Assembly (NCBI GenBank): GCA_052093225.1
Contig: JBQDDG010000028.1
Span: 1 to 45,881 of the forward strand
Origin: JB111 sp052093225
Lineage (GTDB): Bacteria > Actinomycetota > Actinomycetes > Actinomycetales > Actinomycetaceae
Length of the DNA: 45,881 nucleotides
Reading direction: 5' to 3'
How positions within the stretch are numbered: the first letter of the stretch is position 1; every line of letters begins with the position of its first letter. Below, in pieces: positions 8,050-15,654 of the stretch. Both the position numbers and the translations under genes were made by a program. The notes under the pieces were generated by a model. That model saw only the letters and a program-made list of their open reading frames with translations. It did no database searches and was not told the DNA's origin.

Positions 8050-9666
8050 ATGGCGCGACGTACGGATCCCCGGGCCGCGGATGTCATCGTCGTCGGGGCG
8101 GGGGCCGCGGGCAGCGCCGTGACCGCGCGGCTCCTCGCGTCGGGCCACCACGTGCTGCTGGTGGAGGCGGGGCGACGCCGGAGCGGCCTCCTGGTCAACA
8201 TGCCCAAGGGCTTCGTCCGGACGATGGCGGATCCCGACCTCGCGTACATGTACGAGTCGCACCCTGCCGGCGCCGACGGGGCGCCCGGTAGGGCCGGCGG
8301 CAACGAGGACGGCCCCGTCGAGACCTGGCTGCGCGGCAAGGGCCTCGGCGGATCGACGCTCGTCAACGGCACGATGTACCTCCGCGGGGAGCCCCACCTC
8401 TACGACGACCTCGCCGCCGAGCTCGGCCCCGACTGGTCCTGGTCGGCGTTCGAGGCCGCGTTCGAGTCGGTCGAACGGCGCCTCAGGCTCCCGGCGCCGG
8501 GGAGGGACGCCGACCGGTCGGCCGCGCTCCGGGCGCTCGCCGCAGGTCTCGTCAGGGCCGGGGCACCGTTCACCGAGGATGTCCGCTCCGGCGTCGGCCC
8601 CAGGTCCGGCTGGACCCCCTCCTCGATCCGCGACGGGCACCGGGTGACCGCTTTCCGGCTGATCTCGGATTCGACTGCGCGCGGAATGCTCACGGTGGCG
8701 ACCGGCCGGCGGGTGGTGCGCGTCCTGCTCGACGGCCGCCGGACGGCAGGTGTCGAGGTGCTCACGGACCAGGAGGAGCTGGTCCGGCAGCACGCCCCGC
8801 AGGTGGTGCTCACCGCGGGTGCGATCGAGACCCCCCAGATCCTCGAGCGCTCGGGCATCGGTGATCCCGAACGGCTCCGGTCGGTCGGGATCGAGCCGCG
8901 GATCCCGTCACCGCGCGTGGGCGAGGGCCTGCGCGAGCAGCGCGGCGCCACCGTCAAGCTGCGCACCCACGACGGGCTCGGGGCCAACGCCGGCCTGCGC
9001 GGCACCGGGCTCGTGCGCTCGGCGATCCGGTACGCCGCCCGCGGCACGGGGCCGCTCGCGACAGGACCTTACGACCTCGTGGCCTCGTTCGACTCCTCGG
9101 GCGGCCGGCGCCCCGACCTGCAGATGCTCCTCACGGAGATCATGACCGGCGACGACGGGCTCAGCCCTGCGCCGCACGCCGGCGTCATGGCCCAGGCCTT
9201 CGCGCTCACGCCGCACGCCATCGGGTCCGTGCACGCCGCCGGCCCCGACCCGGACGCGCCGCCGGAGCTTCGTGGTCCGTTGCTCGGCGACCCGCGGGAC
9301 CGGGCCGCGGCCGCCCGTGCCGTCGAGGCTGTACGGAGGGTGCTCGGCGCCCCGGAGGTCGACGAGATCGCGGTGGTCGAGGAGGCGCCCGCCGGCATGG
9401 TCCCGGCCGGCGACGACGACGCCGCGGCGCGCTACGTCCGCGACACCGGCGGCGCCATCTTCCACTCGGTCGGCACGGCGGCAGCAGGGGGCGAGGGCGC
9501 CGTCCTCGACGAACGGCTGCGCGTGCGCGGGGTCGAGGGGTTGCGCGCCGCCGACCTGTCCGCGCTCCCGTTCCACACCTCCGGCGGTACCGCCGCTGTG
9601 GCGATGGCGCTCGGGCACCTCGCCGGTGGCTGGCTCGACGGCGACCTCAGCAGTCGGGGCGAATGA
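8050..9666 (+). CDS. mftG: GMC-family oxidoreductase, mycofactocin-associated (MftG)
   Basis: A 538-residue FAD-dependent glucose-methanol-choline oxidoreductase. The Rossmann segment VIVVGAGAAGSAVTARLL lies near residues 12-29, followed by the GMC signature LRGKGLGGSTLVNGTMYLRG (about 96-115) and the C-terminal LRAADLSALPFHTSGGTAAVAMALG, which holds the active-site region. In mycobacteria the GMC protein of this locus links reduced mycofactocin to the respiratory chain. Here assignment to MftG rests on family membership and on the ATGA overlap with the mycofactocin glycosyltransferase gene. The ATG at 8050 was chosen because the long upstream in-frame extension runs through the repeat and is non-coding. 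Confidence 0.82.
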   Translation: MARRTDPRAADVIVVGAGAAGSAVTARLLASGHHVLLVEAGRRRSGLLVNMPKGFVRTMADPDLAYMYESHPAGADGAPGRAGGNEDGPVETWLRGKGLGGSTLVNGTMYLRGEPHLYDDLAAELGPDWSWSAFEAAFESVERRLRLPAPGRDADRSAALRALAAGLVRAGAPFTEDVRSGVGPRSGWTPSSIRDGHRVTAFRLISDSTARGMLTVATGRRVVRVLLDGRRTAGVEVLTDQEELVRQHAPQVVLTAGAIETPQILERSGIGDPERLRSVGIEPRIPSPRVGEGLREQRGATVKLRTHDGLGANAGLRGTGLVRSAIRYAARGTGPLATGPYDLVASFDSSGGRRPDLQMLLTEIMTGDDGLSPAPHAGVMAQAFALTPHAIGSVHAAGPDPDAPPELRGPLLGDPRDRAAAARAVEAVRRVLGAPEVDEIAVVEEAPAGMVPAGDDDAAARYVRDTGGAIFHSVGTAAAGGEGAVLDERLRVRGVEGLRAADLSALPFHTSGGTAAVAMALGHLAGGWLDGDLSSRGE

Positions 9667-11228
9667 TCTCCGCGGAACCGGTGCCGGCCCCACCGTTGGC
9701 CGTCCCGCTCGACGTCGCCGTGACGGCGACCCACGGTTCGGTCGCGCGACGCCGGGGCGAGGTCGCGCTCGGCGGTTCACCGTGGTCGCTCACCAGTGTC
9801 CCCGCGTCCTCACGGCCGTTCGTGGCGCGCGTCCTGCGCGCGGGCGCGGAAATCGACGTGGCCCCGGTGCAGCCGGGCGACGGCGCCGAGCGCGACGCGG
9901 CACGACTTCTCGTCGACCGCGGGCTCGCCCTGCCGGTGCGGCCTCCGCGTCCAGCGGTCCCGGGCGAGGTCGAGATCGTCGTGCCGATCCGTGGCTCCGC
10001 CGCCCCGCTCGCCCGCCTCCTCGACGCGCTCGAGCACCTGCACGGGCCGGGCGGCCTGCCGGTGACCGTCGTCGACGACGCCTCCGAGCCCGGCGACGCG
10101 GCGCGCATCGCGGAGGTGTGTGCAGGCGGCGCGCGACTGGTCGTCCTTCCCGAGAACGTCGGCCCCGGCGGCGCCCGCAACGCGGGCATACGCGCGACGT
10201 CGGCACCGGTGATCGCCTTCCTCGACGCGGACACCGTGCCGACGCCCGGCTGGCTCGACTCCCTGCTCCCGCACCTGGACGACCCCGAGGTCGCCGTCGT
10301 CGCCCCGCGGATTCGGGCCGCCGGCCACAGGGCCACGGCGTTCGAGCGGTTCGAGCGGCGACGCGGCTCTCTCGACATGGGTCCGCACGCGCGGCGGGTG
10401 GCCCCCGGCGGCGAGCTCGCCCACGTCCCGGGAGCCGCCCTGCTGGCGCGTCGCGCGGCGCTCCCGGAGCCCGTGTTCGCGCCGGGGCTGCGGGTGGGGG
10501 AGGACGTCGACCTCGGCTGGCGGTTGTCGCAGGCCGGCTGGGCGGTGCGGTACCTCCCAGGCGCCGAGGTGCACCACGACGCCCGCCCCCGCCTGCGGGA
10601 GTGGGCGGCGCGACACGTCGTGTACGGGACCTCGGCCGTACCGCTCGAGCAGCGGCACCCGGGGCAGATGTCGCCCCTGGTCGTGGGGCTGCCTGCCGTC
10701 GGCGTCGTGGCCGGTGCCACGGCGGCGTCGGCGGGAGCCCGGGGTGCCCGGACGGCGGGAGTCACGGTCGCGCTCGCCTCGGCGGCCGCTCAGCTCGCAC
10801 GAACCACCGGTGACGTCAGACGGACCGGGACATCGACCGACGTCGGGATCGAGCTCGGGTGGTTCACTCTTCGCTCCGAGGTCACGTTCATCGGTAACGT
10901 GCTCCGACGGGAGTGGTTCCTGGTCGGAGCGGCACTTACGGTCGGATCGTTCGCTGGCCCTCGTCCCGTGGGGCGCGCGTGCCGAGTCGGCCTCGTGGTG
11001 GCGCTCGCGCCGACGGTGCCCGAGACGTGGCGCGTCTCTGCGCAGTGGCTGCGTGGTCGCGGCGCAGCGGACCGTCCCCTCGACCCGCTCCGGGACCTCG
11101 CGCTCCGGCTCGGCGCCGACGCGGCCTACGGGGCGGGCGTCGTCCTCGCCGCCGCCCGTGCGCGCTCGTGGTCCGTGCTCGCGCCCCGCCTCAAGCCCTG
11201 GCGCCGCAGGAGCCAAGGGACCTCCTGA
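9663..11228 (+). CDS. mftF: Mycofactocin glycosyltransferase MftF
   Basis: A 521-residue family 2 glycosyltransferase. The GT-A domain covers about residues 98-330, with EIVVPIRG, the nucleotide-binding VTVVDDASEPGDAA (about 134-147), ENVGPGGARNAGIRA, the metal-binding VIAFLDADTVPTPGWLDSL (DxD near 186) and VGEDVDLGWRLSQAGW. The C-terminal part is hydrophobic in patches and may contact the membrane. MftF is known to attach oligoglucose chains to mycofactocin. Its ATG overlaps the mftG stop codon (ATGA), so the two are translated together. It converges with mftE, with only 11 bases between the stop codons and no obvious terminator. Confidence 0.88.
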   Translation: MISAEPVPAPPLAVPLDVAVTATHGSVARRRGEVALGGSPWSLTSVPASSRPFVARVLRAGAEIDVAPVQPGDGAERDAARLLVDRGLALPVRPPRPAVPGEVEIVVPIRGSAAPLARLLDALEHLHGPGGLPVTVVDDASEPGDAARIAEVCAGGARLVVLPENVGPGGARNAGIRATSAPVIAFLDADTVPTPGWLDSLLPHLDDPEVAVVAPRIRAAGHRATAFERFERRRGSLDMGPHARRVAPGGELAHVPGAALLARRAALPEPVFAPGLRVGEDVDLGWRLSQAGWAVRYLPGAEVHHDARPRLREWAARHVVYGTSAVPLEQRHPGQMSPLVVGLPAVGVVAGATAASAGARGARTAGVTVALASAAAQLARTTGDVRRTGTSTDVGIELGWFTLRSEVTFIGNVLRREWFLVGAALTVGSFAGPRPVGRACRVGLVVALAPTVPETWRVSAQWLRGRGAADRPLDPLRDLALRLGADAAYGAGVVLAAARARSWSVLAPRLKPWRRRSQGTS

Positions 11229-11239
11229 GGGGCGCGTGC

Positions 11240-11932
11240 CTACGCGACCTGAGCGGCGACGTCGTCGAAGGCCGTCAATGCCTGATCGAGGAGCGCCGAG
11301 AACATGGCCGCCCCCTTTTCGGCACTGGCTGTGCGCGGGTCTCCGAGGACGCCGTTGGGGCTGAGGGCGCGCACCCCGTCGGTGCGCAGCTCGTCGATGA
11401 TCTCGGCGAGCGGCGTCGTATTCCCGGTCTCGGCCCGGTCGAACAAAACGCGTTCAGGTGCCAGGTGGAACAGGAGCGACGTCTCGTTGTGCCCGGCATG
11501 GGCGTCCGTCCTGGGGAGGCCGACGTGGTGCCGGGCGAGTATCCGGCGCTCGGCCGCGCACACCGCGATCGCCGCGCGGATGGCCGCCGCGTTGCCTCCG
11601 TGCCCGTTGATGACGAGCACCGCCCCGAAGGTGGGGGAGGAGGACCGGGCGAGCCGGACGAGCACGTCCCGCAGGACGTCGGTGCCGAGGGAGAGCGTGC
11701 CCGGGAAGTCGGCATGCTCGTCGGCCGCACCGATGGCGATGGTGGGCGCGAGGGCCGCGCCGGGCCGCGCTGCGACGACCGCCTCGGACACGGCGGTGGC
11801 GGTGACGGCGTCCGTGTCGAGCGGCAGGTGCGGCCCGTGCTGTTCGAGCGACCCGAGCGGGACCACGAGCACGGGGCGGCGCCCCGCGGCGAGGTCCGCC
11901 ACGTCCGGCCAGGTGGCGTCGGCGAGTCTCAT
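11240..11932 (-). CDS. mftE: Mycofactocin peptidase MftE (creatininase family)
   Basis: A 230-residue metal-dependent amidohydrolase of the creatininase family. Predicted metal ligands are E30 and H32 in VVPLGSLEQHGPHLPLDTD and D41 in the same segment; further family blocks are VLVINGHGGNAAAI and DAHAGHNETSLLF. In mycofactocin synthesis MftE cuts the MftC-modified precursor peptide to release the C-terminal Val-Tyr derived product. It is the second gene of an mftR-mftE pair, its ATG overlapping the regulator stop by 4 bp. Creatininase proteins also serve other pathways, but placement beside MftF and MftR makes MftE the best reading. Confidence 0.88.
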   Translation of the reverse strand: MRLADATWPDVADLAAGRRPVLVVPLGSLEQHGPHLPLDTDAVTATAVSEAVVAARPGAALAPTIAIGAADEHADFPGTLSLGTDVLRDVLVRLARSSSPTFGAVLVINGHGGNAAAIRAAIAVCAAERRILARHHVGLPRTDAHAGHNETSLLFHLAPERVLFDRAETGNTTPLAEIIDELRTDGVRALSPNGVLGDPRTASAEKGAAMFSALLDQALTAFDDVAAQVA

Positions 11933-12633
11933 GCGCCCGTCCTGCCCGGTGTGGCTACCGCCCTAGAGAGCGTGTCGGCACGGGAGTGGTCGAGCAGGTC
12001 GAGATTGACGATCGCGGCGTAGGCGGCGTCGATGCAGTCGGTGAGCACGGCGGAACGCCGGGGGATCCACTGCCGGTAGGCCGTGATCGTTGCCCCGAGC
12101 GCGAGCTCACCGAGCAACTGAGGGGCGAACGAGGCGGTCGGCACCTGCAGGCGGCGCGCCGCGAACTCGGCGATCGCCTGGCGCCAGCCCTCGAACTTCA
12201 GCAGTGAGCGCGCGATGAGATCGGGCTCCGTGAGGATGAGGCGCAGACGGATCCGGTGCTGTGCCATGCCCGCGGGGGGGACGCGGTTGAACTCGACGAC
12301 GGCGGAACGCAGCGCGGCCATCATCGGCACGTCCTCGGGGACGGCCGAGAGTGACTCGCGCAGCCGCTCGACCTCGGCCTCGAAGTCTCCCCACACCACG
12401 TCGGCCTTGGTCTCGAAGTACCGGAAGAAGGTGCGGCGCGAGACGCCGGCTGCGGTGGCGAGCTGCTCGACCGAGACGTTCGCGTAGCCGCGGGCCACGA
12501 AGAGCTCGATCCCGACGTCGGCGAGCTGGTCGTGCGTCGTCGCTCGCGGGCGTCCGGGCAGGCGTGCGTCGGCGAGGTCGTCGACGGCCTGTCCGCCCTC
12601 GAGCCCTGAGCTGTCGTCGTTCACGTCACTCAC
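11929..12633 (-). CDS. mftR: TetR-family regulator, probable MftR
   Basis: A 234-residue TetR repressor. The N-terminal helix-turn-helix is at about residues 36-85 (ARGYANVSVEQLATAAGV, then SRRTFFRYFETKADVVW), followed by a mostly helical ligand domain. The GTG at 12633 (reading VSDVNDDSSGLEGG) is preferred; an upstream ATG at 12705 would add 24 cysteine-rich residues and run through the candidate operator. MftR in mycobacteria controls the mycofactocin genes and responds to acyl-CoA. Here it leads the mftR-mftE operon and faces the first SDR gene. Palindromes in the shared intergenic region are likely binding sites. Confidence 0.82.
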   Translation of the reverse strand: MSDVNDDSSGLEGGQAVDDLADARLPGRPRATTHDQLADVGIELFVARGYANVSVEQLATAAGVSRRTFFRYFETKADVVWGDFEAEVERLRESLSAVPEDVPMMAALRSAVVEFNRVPPAGMAQHRIRLRLILTEPDLIARSLLKFEGWRQAIAEFAARRLQVPTASFAPQLLGELALGATITAYRQWIPRRSAVLTDCIDAAYAAIVNLDLLDHSRADTLSRAVATPGRTGA

Positions 12634-12682
12634 AATCCGACCCCCGTTGCAGTGGCACGCGGTGTCATATATCGTCCAACCT

Positions 12683-12706
12683 ACACAGAGTGTGTGCCAG
12701 CACACA
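12683..12706. promoter_or_regulatory. Candidate MftR operator: overlapping palindromes
   Basis: TGTGTGC-CA-GCACACA (12691-12706) is a perfect 7-bp inverted repeat, and it overlaps ACAC-AGAG-TGTG (12683-12694). Both lie between the divergent mftR and SDR genes beside an A/T-rich TCATATAT (12665-12672), which could be a -10 element. TetR repressors normally bind short palindromes in exactly this position. The binding is inferred. Confidence 0.55.
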
Positions 12707-12707
12707 T

Positions 12708-12724
12708 GTAAGGGACCTCCTTAC
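12708..12724. promoter_or_regulatory. Short hairpin GTAAGG-N5-CCTTAC
   Basis: A 6-bp inverted repeat GTAAGG/CCTTAC directly follows the candidate MftR operator, on the SDR side. It could be a second operator half-site or a leader hairpin. The remaining 140 bases before the SDR start hold no clear gene; a 9-codon ATG reading frame at 12763 ends quickly and has no MftA features. Confidence 0.3.
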
Positions 12725-12865
12725 GGCTTACGGCCGCTCGTCCGCGATGTAGCGACGACCCCGATGGAGCCGGACGCCGGTCCCGCGAACTGAAGACGTG
12801 GTCGGCACGGCGTTGCGCAACTCCGAGGTCTGCGCCGCCGTCCGCCCGGGACAAGGAGAGCACAG

Positions 12866-13699
12866 ATGCCAGGTCGTCTCGAAAGCAAGGTCGCGTTCAT
12901 CTCGGGGGGAGCGCGCGGGCAGGGCAGGAGCCACGCCGTGCGCCTGGCCGAGGAGGGCGCCGACATCATCACGTTCGATATCTGCCGCGACGTCGAGACG
13001 AGCCCGATCGCGGGGCCGACGCGCGAGGACCTGGCGGAGACGGTGCGCCAGGTCGAGGCGTTGGATCGACGAATCGTCGCGCACCAGGCGGACGTCCGGG
13101 ACTTTGACGCCGTCAAAGCGGTGGCCGACGAGGGCGTCGCGGAGCTCGGCAGGATCGATGTCGTCTCTGCGAACGCCGGAATGGTGGGCGAGCTGGGCGA
13201 GTCCGACCTCATCTCGGAGGACGGCTGGCGAACCATGATCGACGTCAATCTCACCGGGGTGTGGCACACCGTCAAGGCGGCGGTCCCGCACATGAAAGCG
13301 GCAGGCAACGGCGGATCGATCGTCCTGACGAGTTCGGCAGCCGGGCTCCAGCCGTACGCGAACCAGGCCCACTACGTCTCTGCGAAGCACGGCCTCGTCG
13401 GCCTCATGCGGGCGATGGCGCTGGAGCTCGGTGAGCACAGCATCAGGGTGAACTCGATCCACCCCACGCAGGTCGACACCCCGATGATCATGAACGACCC
13501 GATCAAGAAGCTGTTCACCGGCTCGGAGGCGCCCAGCGACGAACAGTTCGCGGAGGTCTCCCAGGCGATGCAGGCCCTGCCCATCCCGTGGGTCGAGGCA
13601 AGGGACATCTCGAACGCGCTCCTCTTCCTCGCGTCGGACGAGGCGCGATACATCACGGGTGTTCCGCTGCCCGTGGACGCCGGAACGCTCATCAAGTAA
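12866..13699 (+). CDS. Mycofactocin-coupled SDR oxidoreductase, copy 1
   Basis: A 277-residue short-chain dehydrogenase of the mycofactocin-coupled type. The Rossmann motif is SGGARGQGRSHAVRLAEEGA (13-32). The extra segment characteristic of this subfamily follows the second beta strand (about 42-75: ICRDVETSPIAGPTREDLAE and RQVEALDRRIV) and is thought to trap NAD(H) so that it does not exchange. Catalytic residues are S156/S157 (LTSSAAG), Y170 and K174 (YVSAK). Such enzymes oxidise alcohols and pass electrons to mycofactocin. The ATG has ACAAGGAGAGCACAG before it. It is the first gene of a rightward group and is probably controlled by MftR. Substrate unknown. Confidence 0.9.
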   Translation: MPGRLESKVAFISGGARGQGRSHAVRLAEEGADIITFDICRDVETSPIAGPTREDLAETVRQVEALDRRIVAHQADVRDFDAVKAVADEGVAELGRIDVVSANAGMVGELGESDLISEDGWRTMIDVNLTGVWHTVKAAVPHMKAAGNGGSIVLTSSAAGLQPYANQAHYVSAKHGLVGLMRAMALELGEHSIRVNSIHPTQVDTPMIMNDPIKKLFTGSEAPSDEQFAEVSQAMQALPIPWVEARDISNALLFLASDEARYITGVPLPVDAGTLIK

Positions 13700-13745
13700 C
13701 CGATGCACTGAAACCAGCGAGACCTGACGAAGGAGTCTGAGAATC

Positions 13746-14576
13746 ATGGCTGGACGAGTAGAAGGCAAGGTCGTTTTCGTCACGGGGGCCGCTCGCGGCC
13801 AGGGACGTAGCCACGCGCTGCGCCTCGCGGAGGAGGGTGCCGACATCATCGCCGTCGACATCTGCAGTGCGGTGTCAGGGGTGCCTTACGACGCAGCGAC
13901 GTCGGACGATCTCGCGGAGACTGTCAAGCAGGTCGAGGCACTCGACCGGCGCATCATCGCGCGGGAGTCCGATGTCCGTGACCCTGACGCACTGAAGTCC
14001 GCGGTCGACGAGGGGGTGGCCGAGCTCGGCGGTCGTCTCGACGGCATCGTGGCGAACGCCGGGATCGACATCCTCAACCACTGGCACGCCTTCAGTCAGG
14101 AGGACTGGCAGACGACGATCGACATCAACCTCACGGGTGTCTGGAACACCGTGCGTGCCGCGGCCCCGACGATGATCCAGGCCGGCAACGGGGGCTCGAT
14201 CGTCCTCATCTCTTCCGCCAACGGCATCAAGCCGGGGCCGTTCAACACTCCGTACAATGCGGCGAAGTTCGGAGTGACTGCGCTCGGCAAATCCTTCGCC
14301 ATGGAAATGGCCAGGGACGGGGTGCGCGTCAACAGCATCCACCCAGGGCCGGTCGACACCCACATGGGCAACGGGGCGATGGGCATCATCGGTGATCTCG
14401 ACCGGGCGAACCCCGGCATCATGGCGATGGCCAACACCTGGCCAAAGCCCGAGGGCGTCCCGGACTTCATGTCGCCGCGAGAGATCTCCAACGCCGTGCT
14501 CTACCTGCTGTCGAACGAGGCGACCTGGACCACGGGTCTGTCGATGAACGTCGATCAGGGCATGTCCCAGTACTGA
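13746..14576 (+). CDS. Mycofactocin-coupled SDR oxidoreductase, copy 2
   Basis: A 276-residue paralogue of the preceding SDR gene, 46 bp downstream with GAAGGAGTCTGAGAATC as ribosome site. It has the glycine motif TGAARGQGRSHALRLAEEGA (13-32), the subfamily insert with SDDLAETVKQVEALDRRIIA, and S156, Y170 and K174 (YNAAK). The substrate loop after the catalytic region differs from copies 1 and 3 (MGNGAMGIIGDLDRANPGIM, and a C-terminus ending SMNVDQGMSQY), so it probably acts on a different alcohol. A strong terminator follows, so copies 1 and 2 may form one transcript. Confidence 0.9.
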   Translation: MAGRVEGKVVFVTGAARGQGRSHALRLAEEGADIIAVDICSAVSGVPYDAATSDDLAETVKQVEALDRRIIARESDVRDPDALKSAVDEGVAELGGRLDGIVANAGIDILNHWHAFSQEDWQTTIDINLTGVWNTVRAAAPTMIQAGNGGSIVLISSANGIKPGPFNTPYNAAKFGVTALGKSFAMEMARDGVRVNSIHPGPVDTHMGNGAMGIIGDLDRANPGIMAMANTWPKPEGVPDFMSPREISNAVLYLLSNEATWTTGLSMNVDQGMSQY

Positions 14577-14597
14577 TGTGACCGATGTGTAGGCGTT

Positions 14598-14630
14598 CGG
14601 CCCGGGGCGTGCCCGCCGCGCCCCGGGCCG
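14598..14630 (+). terminator. Perfect 12-bp terminator hairpin after SDR copy 2
   Basis: CGGCCCGGGGCG and CGCCCCGGGCCG form a perfect stem with a 9-base loop, starting 21 bases after the SDR stop codon. There is no T tail, but the strength and position fit an actinobacterial terminator separating the first two SDR genes from the third. Confidence 0.7.
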
Positions 14631-14711
14631 ATCGCCGCGCCTCCACCCAGGGGCGCAGAGCACGTCCCGGCGCAACGGCCGGCCCAACTGGCCCCACACA
14701 ACAGACAGAAA

Positions 14712-14767
14712 ACGCCCGGAATATGAATGAGTTGTTATGTGCTGTCCCGGGCGTAAGGAAAGACTGA
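14712..14767 (+). promoter_or_regulatory. A/T-rich leader with inverted repeat and a 14-codon open frame
   Basis: ACGCCCGG (14712-14719) and CCGGGCGT (14747-14754) bracket a 27-base A/T-rich stretch that is unlike its surroundings. Inside, ATG at 14723 opens a frame of 14 codons (MNELLCAVPGVRKD) ending at 14767, including TTG and the rare TTA leucine codon. It sits 23 bases before the SDR copy 3 start. It could be a leader peptide, an operator or the -10 region of a promoter. It lacks the C-terminal Val-Tyr of an MftA precursor. No function is proven. Confidence 0.35.
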
Positions 14768-14789
14768 CGATCACGGAGAGGTGAGAAGA

Positions 14790-15623
14790 GTGGCTGGACG
14801 ACTCGAGGGCAAGGTTGCGCTGATCTCGGGAGGTGCGCGCGGGCAGGGCAGGAGCCACGCTGTGCGCCTGGCCGAGGAGGGCGCCGACATCATCACGTTC
14901 GACATCGCGGCGCCGGTCGACGGCGTCAAGTACCCGGGCGCCACCCAGGAGGAGCTCGCGGAGACCGTCAAGCAGGTCGAGGCGCTCGACCGCCGGATCG
15001 TGTCGGGCATCGCCGACGTCCGTGACTTCGCGGCCGTGAAGAAGATCGTCGACGACGGCGTGGCCGAGCTCGGCGGGCGTCTCGACATCGTCTCGGCCAA
15101 CGCCGGCATCTTCACGTTCGGCGACCTCGCGGCCGACACGTCGGAGGAGGACTGGGACACGATGCTCGACATCAACCTCAAGGGCGTCTGGCACACGGTC
15201 AAGGCCGCGACGCCCCACATGATCGCCGCGGACAACGGCGGCTCCGTCGTGCTGACCAGCTCCACGGCCGGTATCGAGGGCACCTACTCCGTGTCCGCCT
15301 ACACCGCGGCCAAGCACGGCGTCGTCGGGCTGATGAAGACGCTCGCCCTCGAGCTGGGCCCGAAGAACATCCGCGTCAACACGGTGCACCCGACCTCGGT
15401 CGAGACCCCGATGGTGCTCAACGACGCGCTGTACACGATGTTCGACCCGGACAACGCCACGGAGGAGAACTTCCGTGGTGCCCAGACGGCGTCGCACGCG
15501 CTCAACGTGGGCCTGATCGAGCCGGTCGACATCTCGAACGCCATCGTCTGGCTCTCCTCCGACGAGGCGCGCTACGTCACCGGCAACACCCTCAAGGTCG
15601 ACGCCGGCTACACCACCAAGTAA
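14790..15623 (+). CDS. Mycofactocin-coupled SDR oxidoreductase, copy 3
   Basis: A 277-residue SDR closely related to copy 1. The first 30 codons match copy 1 almost base for base. The glycine motif SGGARGQGRSHAVRLAEEGA (13-32), the NAD-trapping insert with QEELAETVKQVEALDRRIVS, and S157, Y171 and K175 (YTAAK) are all present, ending KVDAGYTTK. The start is taken at GTG 14790 (VAGRLEGKV), matching copies 1 and 2 and preceded by GAGAGGTGAGAA; a GTG at 14781 would add three residues. It has its own upstream region after a terminator and leads into the MoxR-VWA genes, probably as one operon. Confidence 0.9.
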   Translation: MAGRLEGKVALISGGARGQGRSHAVRLAEEGADIITFDIAAPVDGVKYPGATQEELAETVKQVEALDRRIVSGIADVRDFAAVKKIVDDGVAELGGRLDIVSANAGIFTFGDLAADTSEEDWDTMLDINLKGVWHTVKAATPHMIAADNGGSVVLTSSTAGIEGTYSVSAYTAAKHGVVGLMKTLALELGPKNIRVNTVHPTSVETPMVLNDALYTMFDPDNATEENFRGAQTASHALNVGLIEPVDISNAIVWLSSDEARYVTGNTLKVDAGYTTK

Positions 15624-15654
15624 CTCCCCCGACGACGAGCAGCGAGGACCAGGA

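Noticed and set aside
12763..12792. Short frame MEPDAGPAN considered as an MftA precursor
   Set aside because: It lacks the C-terminal Val-Tyr core and acidic leader of mycofactocin precursors and has no ribosome site.
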